Shown piece by piece: positions 20,512 to 29,698 of a stretch of DNA of 64,000 bases (positions are counted from its first letter, which is position 1; every line of letters begins with the position of its first letter). The translations under genes and the position numbers were made by a program. The stretch comes from Comamonadaceae bacterium. GTDB taxonomy: Bacteria; Pseudomonadota; Gammaproteobacteria; Burkholderiales; Burkholderiaceae_C. The stretch covers positions 56,289-120,288 of the forward strand of contig JAACZV010000012.1 of NCBI GenBank assembly GCA_009996515.1. The letters run 5' to 3'. Below the pieces are notes generated by a model, which was not told the origin of the DNA, made no database searches, and was given only the letters and a program-made list of their open reading frames with translations.

Positions 20512-20966
20512 ACCGCGTCGACCTCGAGCAGCAGCCGGTCCAGGCCCTCCTCGGTGCCGCGCCGGCGCTGCTCGATGTCCATGTGACCGTCGAGGTAGGC
20601 CAGCTGCTCGGTGAGCTTCAGCGTCGAGCCACCCGGGGTGTCCGCGAGTTCCACGGTGACGAGCGAGGCGGACAGGGCCTGGCCGCCGACCGCCATCGAG
20701 TACGCGAACACGATGCGCGCGTCGGCCACGATGTCCAGGAACACCTTGTCCACGGCCAGTGGCCGGCCGTCGTCCAGGCGGCTGCGGTAGGTCTCGTGGC
20801 CGCCGGGACGGAAGTCCATGCGGAACTCGGGAGCCTGCGTTTGCGCATGGCAGTCGTTCCAGCGCAGCTTGGTGGCCGGATCGGCCCAGGCCGCGAACAC
20901 GCGGGCGGCCGAGGCCTTGAAGCGGCGTTCCAGCACGAAGCTGGTGTGGGCGGCGGCGGTCGTCAT
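20508..20966 (-). CDS. SRPBCC (AHSA1/START-like) domain protein
   Basis: Small helix-grip ligand-binding protein of 152 residues, without an assigned reaction. Family features are the opening strand [21 protein letters not shown], a central [11 protein letters not shown], and the C-terminal long helix after a [14 protein letters not shown] strand. It overlaps the ArsR regulator by ATGA (20963-20966). The ArsR plus SRPBCC pairing is common, and the regulator usually controls its partner. Its stop overlaps the purL stop on the opposite strand within CTAG. Confidence 0.88.
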   Translation of the reverse strand: MTTAAAHTSFVLERRFKASAARVFAAWADPATKLRWNDCHAQTQAPEFRMDFRPGGHETYRSRLDDGRPLAVDKVFLDIVADARIVFAYSMAVGGQALSASLVTVELADTPGGSTLKLTEQLAYLDGHMDIEQRRRGTEEGLDRLLLEVDAV

Positions 20967-21313
20967 GGCTTGTCCTGGGCTTCGAGAAGGGCGTCGAGGG
21001 CGTCGAACTGACGGTGCCATTGCGCCTTGCGCTGGGCCACCCAGTCCTCCAGCCCGGCGAAGGCGTCCGGCGCGATGCGGTAGGTGCGCACGCGGCCGAC
21101 CTTGTCGGATTCGACCAGGCCGCCGGCCTCCAGCAGCGCCAGGTGTTTGAGCGCCGAGGGCAGCGCGATGTCCAGCGGCCTGGCGAGGTCGGACACCGAG
21201 GCCGGCCCGCGCGCCAGCCTGTCGACCATCGCACGGCGGTTGCCGTCGGCCAGCGCGGCGAACAGGCGGTCCAGCCGCTCAGGCGGCGGCGAGGAAACGA
21301 GCGGGGAGGGCAT
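20963..21313 (-). CDS. ArsR-family winged-helix regulator
   Basis: DNA-binding repressor-type protein, 116 residues. The winged helix spans about residues 12-95 (FAALADGNRRAMVDRLARG, then recognition helix ALPSALKHLALLEAGGLV and wing SDKVGRVRTYRI). No metal-binding ELCVCD-type cysteine motif is present, so this is not a classical arsenic sensor. ATG 21313 lies inside the 3' end of the gst gene (35-base overlap). No shorter start keeps the first helix. It is coupled by ATGA to the SRPBCC gene. Confidence 0.87.
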   Translation of the reverse strand: MPSPLVSSPPPERLDRLFAALADGNRRAMVDRLARGPASVSDLARPLDIALPSALKHLALLEAGGLVESDKVGRVRTYRIAPDAFAGLEDWVAQRKAQWHRQFDALDALLEAQDKP

Positions 21314-21956
21314 GGCGCAGCGGGTAGTAGGCGAAGAAGGGGCGGGCCTCGACGATGCAGCGCCACACCGACGGCCGGGCCAGCAGACGCTCGAAGTAGG
21401 CGGCCAGCCGCGGGTGCTCCGGGCCCAAGGGGCGGATGACCGTCGCATAGAACAGCGACGGCGCGGCGGCGCAGTCGGCCAGGGAGAAGTCCGCGCCGGC
21501 TGCCCAGGCCTGCTCGCCCATGCGGCTTTCGATGAGCCCATAGGCCAGGCCCAGGTCGTCGACGACGCCGTTCAGCGCGGCGGCGTCGCGCAGGGCCTCG
21601 GGGCGCAGCATCTGGGCCACGTAGCGCTGCGCCGGCGTCATCACATAGCAGTCAAACAGCCGGTCCCACAGGCGCACCTGCAGCCGGGCGTCGAAGTCGT
21701 CGGGCAGCAGGCGCACCGGCCCCGGGTGGTGGTGGTCCAGGTATTCGATCTGGATCGAGGTCTCGGGCACCACCCGTTCGCCGTCCACCAGCAAAGGGAT
21801 CTTGGCCGTGGGCCACAGGTCGGCATAGGCCGCGCGCTCGGCCGGGTCGCCGAGGTTGACTTGGCGGGCCTCGAAGGGCGTGCCGTTCTCGTACAGCGCG
21901 ATCAAGACCTTCCAGCAGTAGGAGGACAGCGGGTGGTAGTGAAGCGTCAGCGACAT
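21279..21956 (-). CDS. Glutathione S-transferase family protein
   Basis: Cytosolic GST of 225 residues. A thioredoxin-fold N-terminal domain (1-80) has YHPLSSYCWKV at the active-site turn and the glutathione-binding VPETSIQIEYL near residue 62. A helical C-terminal domain follows with the N-capping ADFSLADCAAAP. The substrate is unknown. It is first in a minus-strand trio with ArsR and SRPBCC, probably cotranscribed. Confidence 0.92.
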   Translation of the reverse strand: MSLTLHYHPLSSYCWKVLIALYENGTPFEARQVNLGDPAERAAYADLWPTAKIPLLVDGERVVPETSIQIEYLDHHHPGPVRLLPDDFDARLQVRLWDRLFDCYVMTPAQRYVAQMLRPEALRDAAALNGVVDDLGLAYGLIESRMGEQAWAAGADFSLADCAAAPSLFYATVIRPLGPEHPRLAAYFERLLARPSVWRCIVEARPFFAYYPLRHALPARFLAAA

Positions 21957-22027
21957 GGTGGCCTCAAGGTTGCCCGGATGGCTAAGTGTATTGAAGCTTT
22001 CCGAAAATGGAAACTGTCGGGCCGAAA

Positions 22028-22050
22028 GAAAGGCGGGCCGGGGCCCGCCT
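22028..22050 (-). terminator. Probable terminator after the MFS gene
   Basis: The stem AGGCGGGCC/GGCCCGCCT is followed on the minus strand by CTTTCTTTC. It lies 27 bases after the MFS stop. The T-run is interrupted, so strength is uncertain. Confidence 0.6.
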
Positions 22051-22077
22051 GGTTGGGCGCAGAACCGCGGCGGTCGC

Positions 22078-23409
22078 TCAGTCCTGCACCACCGCGCCGG
22101 CCTGCAGGCGCTTGTTCACGCGCAGCGCCAGCAGCGTGCAGGCCACGCCGGACAGCAGGTAGACGCTGACCGAACCGAGGCCGAAGCGCGACGACAGGAA
22201 CAGCACGGCCACCGGCGCGAAAGCCGCGCCCAGCAGCCAGGCCATGTCGGCCGTCAGCGCAGCGCCGGTGTAGCGGAAGTGGGGCAGGAAGTTGGAGGTC
22301 ACCGAGCCCGCCGCCTGACCGTAGGACAGGCCCAGCAGCACGAAGCCGATCAGGATGAAGCTGGCCTGGCCCGGCTTGCCGCCACCCAGCATGAAGGGGG
22401 CGAACAGCGCGAACACGCCGATGGCCACGGCCAGCGTGCCCAGGAAGCTGCGCCGGCCTATGCGGTCGGCGATGAGGCCGGACATGGGCATGGCCGCGGC
22501 CGCGAAGGCGGCGCCCAGCAGCTCCATCTTCATGAAGTCTTCCACGTCCCGGTCGGCGAACAAGGCCACCCAGGACAGCGGGAACACCGTCACCAGGTGG
22601 AACAGCGCATAGCTGGCCAGCGCGGCGAAGGCGCCGATGACGATGTGGTGGCCCTGGGCCGGCAGCAGCTCGCGGAGGTAGGCCGGGTCCAGCTCATGCT
22701 CCTCCATGCGCTTCTCGTACTCGTGCGTGACCACCAGGCGCAGGCGCGCGAACAGCGCGACGACGTTGATCGCGAAGGCCGTGAAGAAGGGGAAGCGCCA
22801 GCCCCAGGAGAGGAAGTCCTTGGACTCCAGGCTGCCGTAGACATAGAGGAACACGCCCGAGGCGACGAAGAAGCCCAGCGGCGCACCCAGCTGGCCCAGC
22901 ATGGCGTACCAGCCGCGGCGGTGCGGCGGCGCGTTCAGCGCCAGCAGCGAGGGCAGGCCGTCCCAGGAGCCGCCCAGCGCGAGGCCCTGGCCCACCCGGG
23001 CCAGCGTCAGCAGCACGATGGCCGTGCTGCCGGCCTCGGCGTAGCTGGGCAGCAGGCCCATACCCACCGTGGAGCAGCCGAGCAGGAAGAGGGCGGCGGT
23101 CAGCTTGGCCGAGCGGCCGAAATGGCGCTGGATGGACATGCCGACCAGCGTGCCGACCGGCCGCACGACGAAGGCCAGTGCAAAGACCAGGAAGGCGTAC
23201 AGCGTGCCGGTCAGGCGGTCGGCGAACGGGAAGAAGAGCTGGGGAAAGACCAGCACCGAGGCGATGCCGAAGACGAAGAAGTCGAAGTACTCGGAGGCCC
23301 GGCCGATGATGACGCCCACGGCGATGTCGCCAGGGGCCAGATCCTCGTCCGTGCGGGGGGTGGCGGGGCCCGATTGGGAGGGGTGGAAGGTACTGCTTGC
23401 GATTGCCAT
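22078..23409 (-). CDS. MFS transporter, metabolite:H+ symporter-like
   Basis: Inner-membrane permease, 443 residues with about 12 predicted helices in two bundles. The loop between helices 2 and 3 reads FVVRPVGTLVGMSIQRHFGR, a signature of the MHS (proline/betaine, shikimate, dicarboxylate) group. A second conserved loop GLIADRIGRRSFLG lies in the second half. The substrate is unknown, probably a small organic acid or zwitterion. ATG 23409 is chosen over an upstream extension lacking a membrane-protein N-terminus. It is divergent from the cyo operon; the shared gap holds two palindromes. Confidence 0.88.
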   Translation of the reverse strand: MAIASSTFHPSQSGPATPRTDEDLAPGDIAVGVIIGRASEYFDFFVFGIASVLVFPQLFFPFADRLTGTLYAFLVFALAFVVRPVGTLVGMSIQRHFGRSAKLTAALFLLGCSTVGMGLLPSYAEAGSTAIVLLTLARVGQGLALGGSWDGLPSLLALNAPPHRRGWYAMLGQLGAPLGFFVASGVFLYVYGSLESKDFLSWGWRFPFFTAFAINVVALFARLRLVVTHEYEKRMEEHELDPAYLRELLPAQGHHIVIGAFAALASYALFHLVTVFPLSWVALFADRDVEDFMKMELLGAAFAAAAMPMSGLIADRIGRRSFLGTLAVAIGVFALFAPFMLGGGKPGQASFILIGFVLLGLSYGQAAGSVTSNFLPHFRYTGAALTADMAWLLGAAFAPVAVLFLSSRFGLGSVSVYLLSGVACTLLALRVNKRLQAGAVVQD

Positions 23410-23434
23410 GGCGGCTTGTCTCCGTCTGTGCCTA

Positions 23435-23470
23435 GGACAAAATGTCCAATCGTTGATTTGGCTCAATCAA
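23435..23470. promoter_or_regulatory. Two adjacent palindromes in the MFS/cyoA divergent region
   Basis: GGACA-AAA-TGTCC (23435-23447) and TTGATT-N6-AATCAA (23453-23470) are both perfect inverted repeats, 5 bases apart and 53-88 bases before cyoA. They are probable operators for the oxidase operon, the transporter, or both. The second resembles an FNR box but has the wrong spacing (TTGAT-N8-ATCAA rather than N4). Confidence 0.5.
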
Positions 23471-23522
23471 CTTACATTCCGTCGTTGCATGCAAGATCGT
23501 TAACCCTTGCGCGCCTCTCAGG

Positions 23523-24593
23523 ATGTACCCCTACAAGACTCTCCTCTGCCGTGCCCCGGTCCTGATGGCCGGCTTGCTGCTCGCCGGCTGCAATGCTGTC
23601 GTGATGAAGCCCCATGGCGACATCGCCCAACAGCAGGCCAACCTCATCGTCGTCGCGACACTGCTGATGCTGATCATCATCGTCCCGGTGATCGCGTTGA
23701 CGCTGTTCTTTGCATATCGTTACCGTCAGTCCAATGCCGACGCGACGTACACGCCGGACTGGGACCATTCCACCCGGCTGGAGCTGATCATCTGGGGCGG
23801 GCCGCTGCTGATCATCATCGCGCTGGGGGCCATCACCTGGATCAGCACCCACAAGCTGGACCCCTTCCGCCCGCTGGATCGCATCTCGGCGGAAAAGCCG
23901 CTGCCGGCCGACGTCAAGCCGCTGGAGGTCCATGTGGTGTCCATGGACTGGAAGTGGCTGTTCATCTATCCGGAGCAGGGCATCGCCACGGTCAATGAGC
24001 TGGCCGCGCCGGTGGACCGCCCCATCCACTTCCGCCTCACGTCCACGTCGGTGATGAACACCTTCTACGTGCCGGCACTGGCCGGCATGATCTACACGAT
24101 GCCGGGCATGGAGACGCAGCTGCACGCCGTCATCAACAGGGCCGGCGTCTACGACGGCCTGTCGGCCAACTACAGCGGCGCCGGCTTCTCCGGCATGCGC
24201 TTCAAGTTCCACGGCCTGTCGGACGAAGACTTCGCGCGCTGGGTCGCCAGCAACCAGGCCGGCGGCAACATGCTGACCCGCGCCGAGTACCTGCAGCTCG
24301 AGCAGCCCAGCACCGGCGAGCCGGTGCGCCGCTTCGCCAGCGTGGAGCCGGGCCTGTGGGGCGCCATCATCGACCGCTGCGTCGACGGCAAGCAGATGTG
24401 CGCCAGCCAGATGATGGCCATCGACGCCGCCGGCGGTGCCGGCAAGGGCGGCGTGGCCAGCACCATGCGCAGCCCCTGGCGCGACCTCGACGGCGTGCAG
24501 CGCGAGCGCACCGTCGTTGCCGGCCTGTGCACGCCCACCAACCCGCTGGGGCTGCCCATCGAGACGGTCTCGGCCGTCACGCAGAAGAACTGA
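23523..24593 (+). CDS. cyoA: Cytochrome bo3 ubiquinol oxidase subunit II
   Basis: Membrane-anchored periplasmic subunit of the proton-pumping quinol oxidase. The 356-residue protein begins with a lipoprotein signal peptide (LLLAGC, lipid-attachment Cys at residue 23). Two membrane helices follow (about 42-65 and 88-106), then a cupredoxin domain ([21 protein letters not shown]-like strand, [19 protein letters not shown]). The CuA-binding cysteines of cytochrome c oxidases are absent, as expected for a quinol oxidase. It is the first gene of cyoABCD. Confidence 0.95.
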   Translation: MYPYKTLLCRAPVLMAGLLLAGCNAVVMKPHGDIAQQQANLIVVATLLMLIIIVPVIALTLFFAYRYRQSNADATYTPDWDHSTRLELIIWGGPLLIIIALGAITWISTHKLDPFRPLDRISAEKPLPADVKPLEVHVVSMDWKWLFIYPEQGIATVNELAAPVDRPIHFRLTSTSVMNTFYVPALAGMIYTMPGMETQLHAVINRAGVYDGLSANYSGAGFSGMRFKFHGLSDEDFARWVASNQAGGNMLTRAEYLQLEQPSTGEPVRRFASVEPGLWGAIIDRCVDGKQMCASQMMAIDAAGGAGKGGVASTMRSPWRDLDGVQRERTVVAGLCTPTNPLGLPIETVSAVTQKN

Positions 24594-24600
24594 GTCCGCG

Positions 24601-26619
24601 ATGTCCACTGCACAACACCAGGCTGCCGCCGAGCAGCTCCACCCCATCCTCGGCCGTCTCGGCTGGGAGGCCATTCCCTACCACGAGCCCATCCTTATCG
24701 GCACCTTTGCCGCCGTGGCGCTGGGCGGCCTCCTCGTGCTGGCCCTGCTGACCAAATACCGTCTCTGGGGCACGCTGTGGCGCGACTGGATCACCAGCAT
24801 CGACCACAAGAAGATCGGCATCATGTATATCGTGCTGGGCGTCGTGATGCTGCTGCGCGGCTTCGCCGACGCCATCATGATGCGCGCCCACCAGGCCATG
24901 GCCTTCGGTGACAACGCCGGCTTCCTGCCGCCGCACCACTACGACCAGATCTTCACGGCGCACGGCGTCATCATGATCTTCTTCGTCGCCATGCCGCTGG
25001 TGACGGGCTTCATGAACTACGTCGTGCCGCTGCAGATCGGCGCGCGCGACGTGGCCTTCCCGTTCCTGAACAACTTCAGCTTCTGGATGACGGCCGGCGG
25101 CGCCATCCTGGTCATGATCTCGCTGTTCATCGGCGAGTTCGCCAAGACCGGTTGGCTGGCCTATCCGCCGCTGTCCGGCATTCTCGCGAGCCCCGACGTG
25201 GGGGTGGACTACTACCTGTGGGCGCTGCAGGTCGCGGGCGTGGGCACGACGCTGTCGGGCATCAACCTGGTCGCGACCATCATCAAGATGCGCGCCCCCG
25301 GCATGACCATGATGAAGATGCCCGTCTTCACCTGGACCTCGCTGTGCACCAACGTGCTGATCGTCGCCACCTTCCCGGTGCTGGCCGCCACGCTGGCGCT
25401 GCTGACCGCCGACCGCTACCTGGGCACCAACTTCTTCACGAACGACCTGGGCGGCAACGCCATGCTGTACGTGAACCTGATCTGGATCTGGGGCCACCCC
25501 GAGGTCTACATCCTGATCCTGCCCGTGTTCGGCATCTTCTCGGAAGTGGTGTCCACGTTCAGCCGCAAGAAGCTGTTCGGCTACGCCTCCATGGTCTACG
25601 CGACGGTGGTCATCACCATCCTGTCCTACCTGGTGTGGCTGCACCACTTCTTCACGATGGGCTCGGGCGCCAGCGTGAACTCGTTCTTCGGCATCACGAC
25701 GATGATCATCTCGATCCCGACGGGCGCGAAGATCTTCAACTGGCTGTTCACGATGTACCGTGGCCGCATCAAGTTCGAGGTGCCCATGCTGTGGACCGTG
25801 GGCTTCATGGTCACCTTCGTCATCGGCGGCATGACCGGCGTGCTGCTGGCCGTGCCCGCGGCGGACTTCGTGCTGCACAACAGCCTGTTCCTGATCGCCC
25901 ACTTCCACAACGTCATCATCGGCGGCGTGGTGTTCGGCGTGTTCGCCGGCATCAACTACTGGTTCCCCAAGGCCTTCGGCTTCCGTCTGGATGCCTTCTG
26001 GGGCAAGGTCTCGTTCTGGTGCTGGCTGATCGGCTTCTGGGTCGCGTTTGCGCCGCTGTACGTGCTGGGCCTGATGGGCGTCACGCGCCGCGTCAGCCAC
26101 TTCGAAGACCCGTCGCTGCAGATCTGGTTCGTCGTCGCCGCCGTCGGTGCCGCCATCATCGCGGTGGGCATCCTGGCCTTCCTGATCCAGATCGGCGTCA
26201 GCATCCTGCGCCGCAAGGAGCTGGCCGACACGACGGGCGACATCTGGGGCGGCCGCACGCTGGAGTGGTCCACGTCCTCGCCGCCGCCGGACTACAACTT
26301 CGCCTTCACGCCCGTGGCCCACGAGATGGACGCCTGGCACGACATGAAGCAGCGCGGCGCCCAGCGTCCGCTCAAGGGCTTCCTGTCCATCCACATGCCC
26401 AGGAACACCGGCGCCGGCTTCGTCATCGCCATGCTGGCCACGGCCATGGGCTTCGCGCTGGTCTGGCATATGTACTGGATCGCGGCGGCGAGCTTCGCGG
26501 CCACCGTCATCGCCGCCATCGTGCACACCTTCAACTACAACCGCGACTACCACATCCCGGCCGACGTGGTGACCCGCACCGAAGACGAGCGCACCCGTGC
26601 CCTCGGCGCGGCGGCCTGA
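24601..26619 (+). CDS. cyoB: Cytochrome bo3 ubiquinol oxidase subunit I
   Basis: Catalytic subunit with heme b, heme o3 and CuB, reducing O2 to water and pumping protons. It has 672 residues and about 15 helices. Key ligands are visible: low-spin heme His in [10 protein letters not shown], the CuB His-Tyr pair in [11 protein letters not shown] in WLHHFFTMG, and the heme His pair in [11 protein letters not shown]. The start ATG 24601 follows cyoA by 7 bases. Heme O needs a CyoE farnesyltransferase, which is not encoded in this operon. Confidence 0.97.
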   Translation: MSTAQHQAAAEQLHPILGRLGWEAIPYHEPILIGTFAAVALGGLLVLALLTKYRLWGTLWRDWITSIDHKKIGIMYIVLGVVMLLRGFADAIMMRAHQAMAFGDNAGFLPPHHYDQIFTAHGVIMIFFVAMPLVTGFMNYVVPLQIGARDVAFPFLNNFSFWMTAGGAILVMISLFIGEFAKTGWLAYPPLSGILASPDVGVDYYLWALQVAGVGTTLSGINLVATIIKMRAPGMTMMKMPVFTWTSLCTNVLIVATFPVLAATLALLTADRYLGTNFFTNDLGGNAMLYVNLIWIWGHPEVYILILPVFGIFSEVVSTFSRKKLFGYASMVYATVVITILSYLVWLHHFFTMGSGASVNSFFGITTMIISIPTGAKIFNWLFTMYRGRIKFEVPMLWTVGFMVTFVIGGMTGVLLAVPAADFVLHNSLFLIAHFHNVIIGGVVFGVFAGINYWFPKAFGFRLDAFWGKVSFWCWLIGFWVAFAPLYVLGLMGVTRRVSHFEDPSLQIWFVVAAVGAAIIAVGILAFLIQIGVSILRRKELADTTGDIWGGRTLEWSTSSPPPDYNFAFTPVAHEMDAWHDMKQRGAQRPLKGFLSIHMPRNTGAGFVIAMLATAMGFALVWHMYWIAAASFAATVIAAIVHTFNYNRDYHIPADVVTRTEDERTRALGAAA

Positions 26620-26634
26620 CCGGGAGACCCTGAT

Positions 26635-27258
26635 ATGTCTGCAACCATCGCCACCCACGTGAACGGCGCGCCGGTCTTCTACGACCACAGCGGCGAATAC
26701 CACCCGCCCAACAGCACCATGCTGGGCTTCTGGCTCTACCTGATGAGCGACTGCCTCATCTTCGCGGTGCTGTTCGCCGTCTACGCCGTGCTGGGCCGCT
26801 CCTACGCGGCCGGCCCGTCGGGCGCCGACCTGTTCGACCTGCAGCTGGTGGCCGCCAACACCGGGCTGCTGCTGCTCTCGTCCATCACCTACGGCTTCGC
26901 GATGATCGCGATGCAGGCGCGCAAGAAGGGCCAGCTGCTGGTCTGGCTGGCCGTCACGGGGCTGCTGGGCCTGGGCTTCCTGGGCATCGAGCTGTACGAG
27001 TTCGCGCACCTCATCCATGAAGGGGCCGGCCCGGGCCGCAGCGCCTTCCTGTCCAGCTTCTTCCTGCTGGTCGCCACGCACGGCCTGCACGTCACCTTCG
27101 GCTGCATCTGGCTGGTCACGCTGATGCTGCAGGTGCGCAAGCTGGGCCTGACGGCTGCCAACCGCCGCCGCCTGATGTGCCTGTCAATGTTCTGGCACTT
27201 TCTGGACGTTGTCTGGATCGGCGTCTTCACCTTCGTCTACCTGATGGGAGTGCTGTGA
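26635..27258 (+). CDS. cyoC: Cytochrome bo3 ubiquinol oxidase subunit III
   Basis: Integral membrane subunit, 207 residues with five helices. It includes MLGFWLYLMSDCLIFAVLFA near residue 30 and the C-terminal FWHFLDVVWIGVFTFVYLMG typical of COX3-type proteins. It stabilises subunit I. Its stop overlaps the cyoD start (TGATG). Confidence 0.95.
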   Translation: MSATIATHVNGAPVFYDHSGEYHPPNSTMLGFWLYLMSDCLIFAVLFAVYAVLGRSYAAGPSGADLFDLQLVAANTGLLLLSSITYGFAMIAMQARKKGQLLVWLAVTGLLGLGFLGIELYEFAHLIHEGAGPGRSAFLSSFFLLVATHGLHVTFGCIWLVTLMLQVRKLGLTAANRRRLMCLSMFWHFLDVVWIGVFTFVYLMGVL

Positions 27259-27650
27259 TGGCCGCCAACCACAACCACGCTCACCATGGTGATGACCATT
27301 TCGACGGCGAGCAGGACTTTCACGTCAGCTACAAGGGCTACGCCACGGGCTTCATCCTGTCGGTCATCCTGACCGCCATCCCGTTCTGGCTGGTCATGGC
27401 CAAGGTGCTGCCCAGCCCCAAGACGACGGGCTTCGTCATCCTCGGCTTCGCGGCCGTGCAGATGGTGGTGCACATGGTGTACTTCCTGCACATGAACCCC
27501 AAGGTCGAGGGCGGCTGGTCGCTGCTCGCGCTGCTGTTCACGGTGGCCCTGGTCGTCATCATGCTGGCCGGCTCGGTCTGGGTCATGTATCACATGAACA
27601 CCAACATGATGCCCATGCCGGATCCGGCCGCGATGCGCCACATGCCTTGA
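27258..27650 (+). CDS. cyoD: Cytochrome bo3 ubiquinol oxidase subunit IV
   Basis: Small membrane subunit, 130 residues with three helices and a His/Asp-rich N-terminus (NHNHAHHGDDHFDGEQ). The VQMVVHMVYFLHMN helix is characteristic of CyoD. It assists assembly of the oxidase. ATG 27258 overlaps the cyoC stop by one base. Confidence 0.93.
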   Translation: MAANHNHAHHGDDHFDGEQDFHVSYKGYATGFILSVILTAIPFWLVMAKVLPSPKTTGFVILGFAAVQMVVHMVYFLHMNPKVEGGWSLLALLFTVALVVIMLAGSVWVMYHMNTNMMPMPDPAAMRHMP

Positions 27651-27659
27651 CGGACGAAC

Positions 27660-28367
27660 ATGGGCCGCGCCGCACGCATCACGCTGACCGTCGGCGCGGC
27701 GCTGGCCAGCCTGGGCTTTCTCGTGCTGTGCTTCTGGCAGGTCCAGCGCCTGTCCTGGAAGCAGGACCTGATCGCCCGCATCGAGCGCCAGGTCCAGGCC
27801 GAGCCCGTCGCACCGCCGCCGGCTTCCGCTGAAGTCTCCAAGGCCGACGAGTACCGCCGCCTGCGCCTGCACGGCCGCTTCGAGCCGGGCGAGGCGCTGG
27901 TGCAGGCCACCACCGAGCTCGGTGGCGGCTACTGGGTCATCGCGCCGCTGCGGCTGCAGGACGGCAGCGTGGTGCTGGTCAACCGCGGCTTCGTGCCGCC
28001 CGAGCAGCGCGCGCCCGAGCAGCATGCCGCGCCGGTGGGCCCGGTGGAGCTGGTGGGCCTGCTGCGACTGACCGAGACCGGCGGCGGTCCGCTGCGCCGC
28101 AACGCACCGGCCGAGGGGCGCTGGTATTCGCGCGACGTGGCCGGCATCTCGGCCCGGCTGGGCCTGGCGGGTCCGGTGGCGCCTTTCTTCGTCGACGAGT
28201 CCGCCGACCCGGCGCAGCCGCAGCGCTGGCCACGTCCCGGCCTGACGGTGCTGCGGTTCACGAATAATCACGCGGTCTACGCCATCACCTGGCTGGCACT
28301 CGCGGTCATGGCCGCCGCCGCGGCCGCCTACCTGGTGCGCGAAGAGCGCCGGCGCGCGCCGCCTTGA
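27660..28367 (+). CDS. SURF1-family oxidase assembly protein
   Basis: Inner-membrane assembly factor for heme-copper oxidases, proposed to help heme insertion. The 235-residue protein has the SURF1 layout: an N-terminal helix ending in FWQVQRLSWKQDLI, a periplasmic domain with YRRLRLHGRFEP and LVNRGFVPPEQ, and a C-terminal helix after TNNHAVYAITWLALA. It follows cyoD by 9 bases, so it likely serves the bo3 oxidase. Its stop overlaps the histidine kinase start. Confidence 0.93.
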   Translation: MGRAARITLTVGAALASLGFLVLCFWQVQRLSWKQDLIARIERQVQAEPVAPPPASAEVSKADEYRRLRLHGRFEPGEALVQATTELGGGYWVIAPLRLQDGSVVLVNRGFVPPEQRAPEQHAAPVGPVELVGLLRLTETGGGPLRRNAPAEGRWYSRDVAGISARLGLAGPVAPFFVDESADPAQPQRWPRPGLTVLRFTNNHAVYAITWLALAVMAAAAAAYLVREERRRAPP

Positions 28368-29698
28368 ACCCCATTCCCGCCCCATCGCCGCCCGAAGCCG
28401 TCGCCCCCGAGCGCCGCGCCGGCCGCGCCAATCTGCGCCAGCTCATCGAGCTGCGCTGGCTGGCCGTCGGTGGCCAGCTGGCCACGGTGCTGGTGGTGCA
28501 TGCCGGCCTGGGCATCACGCTGCCCTGGGCCGAGATGTTCAGCCTGCTGGGCATCCTGGTCGTGTTCAACCTGTTCAGCCTGTGGCGCAGCCAGCTCGCG
28601 CAGCCGGTGTCGCAGATCGAGCTGTGCGTGGCGCTGCTGGTGGACGTGGGCGTGCTGACCGGCCAGCTCTACCTCGCCGGCGGCAGCGGCAACCCCTTCA
28701 TCTACCTCTACCTGCTGCAGGTGGCCGTCGCCTCGGTGCTGCTGCAGCCGGCCTATCTGCTGGCCGTCATCCTCAGCGCGGTGTCGGGTTTCGTGCTGCT
28801 GATGCAGTGGCATCGGCCGCTGCTGCTGGACGCCAGCGCGCCGACCATGCTGTCGCCCAACTACCTGGGCGGCCTGCTGCTGTGCTTCCTGCTCAACGTG
28901 GGCCTGCTCAGCGTCTTCATCGTGCGCATCAACCGCAACCTGCGCCAGCGCGACGCCGAGCTGGCCGACGCGCAGCAGCGTGCGGCCGAGGAGGTGCACA
29001 TCCTGCGCATGGGGCTGCTCGCCAGCGGTGCGGCGCATGAGCTGGGCACGCCGCTGGCCACGCTCAGCGTCATCCTGGGCGACTGGGCGCACATGGCGCA
29101 CTTCGCCGCCGAGCCCGAGCTGCGCGAGGAGATCGAGGAGATGCAGCGCCAGATCCTGCGCTGCAAGGCCATCGTGACCGGCATCCTGATGTCGGCTGGC
29201 GAGATGCGCGGCGAGGCGCCGCGGCTGACGGCGCTGCAGGCCTTCATCGACGAGCTGGCGCAAGCCTGGCGCGCCGCCCATCCGCAGGCCGAGCTGGCGC
29301 TGCGCTGCGAGCGGCTGCCCGAGCTGCAGATCATCTCGGACAGCGCGCTGCAGCAGGTGGTGGGCAACCTGCTGGACAACGCCGCCGAGGCCGCCCCGGG
29401 CACGCCGCTGACGCTGCTGGCCGCCTGCCCGGACGACGAGACGCTGACGCTGAGCGTGCTGGACGAAGGCCCCGGCTTCGACGAGGCCCGCCTCAAGCAT
29501 TTCGGCGACCCCTACCAGAGCAGCAAGGGCCAGCCCGGCCGTGGCCTGGGCCTGTTCCTGTCGGTCAACGTGGCGCGCACGCTGGGTGGCCGGCTGCAGG
29601 CGCGCAACCGTGCCGGCGGCGGCGCCGAGGTCGTCCTCACGCTGCCGCTGGCTTCGCTGCTGCCGCGACAATCCGCTTCCGATGATTCCCGCCGCTGA
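28364..29698 (+). CDS. regB: Redox-sensing histidine kinase, RegB/PrrB/RoxS-like
   Basis: Membrane sensor kinase of 444 residues with about six N-terminal helices. The segment GGSGNPF at residues 106-112 matches the quinone-interaction motif of RegB (GGxxNPF). The phosphorylated histidine is H225 in AAHELGTPLATL, the RegB-type H-box, and C267 sits where RegB has its redox-active cysteine. The ATPase domain has NLLDNAAEAAPG, DEGPGFD and GRGLGLFLS. It begins at TTG 28364 inside the SURF1 stop (TTGA) and overlaps regA by 17 bases. It probably adjusts oxidase expression to the quinone redox state. Confidence 0.9.
   Translation: MNPIPAPSPPEAVAPERRAGRANLRQLIELRWLAVGGQLATVLVVHAGLGITLPWAEMFSLLGILVVFNLFSLWRSQLAQPVSQIELCVALLVDVGVLTGQLYLAGGSGNPFIYLYLLQVAVASVLLQPAYLLAVILSAVSGFVLLMQWHRPLLLDASAPTMLSPNYLGGLLLCFLLNVGLLSVFIVRINRNLRQRDAELADAQQRAAEEVHILRMGLLASGAAHELGTPLATLSVILGDWAHMAHFAAEPELREEIEEMQRQILRCKAIVTGILMSAGEMRGEAPRLTALQAFIDELAQAWRAAHPQAELALRCERLPELQIISDSALQQVVGNLLDNAAEAAPGTPLTLLAACPDDETLTLSVLDEGPGFDEARLKHFGDPYQSSKGQPGRGLGLFLSVNVARTLGGRLQARNRAGGGAEVVLTLPLASLLPRQSASDDSRR

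Noticed and set aside
15865..21366. Continuous minus-strand open frame of about 1830 codons through purL
   Set aside because: Only its last 173 residues (gluconokinase) look like protein. The rest mirrors purL in the antisense frame.
23453..23470. FNR/ANR box before cyoA
   Set aside because: The half sites TTGAT and ATCAA are right but are separated by 8 bases instead of 4. It is kept only as an unassigned palindrome.
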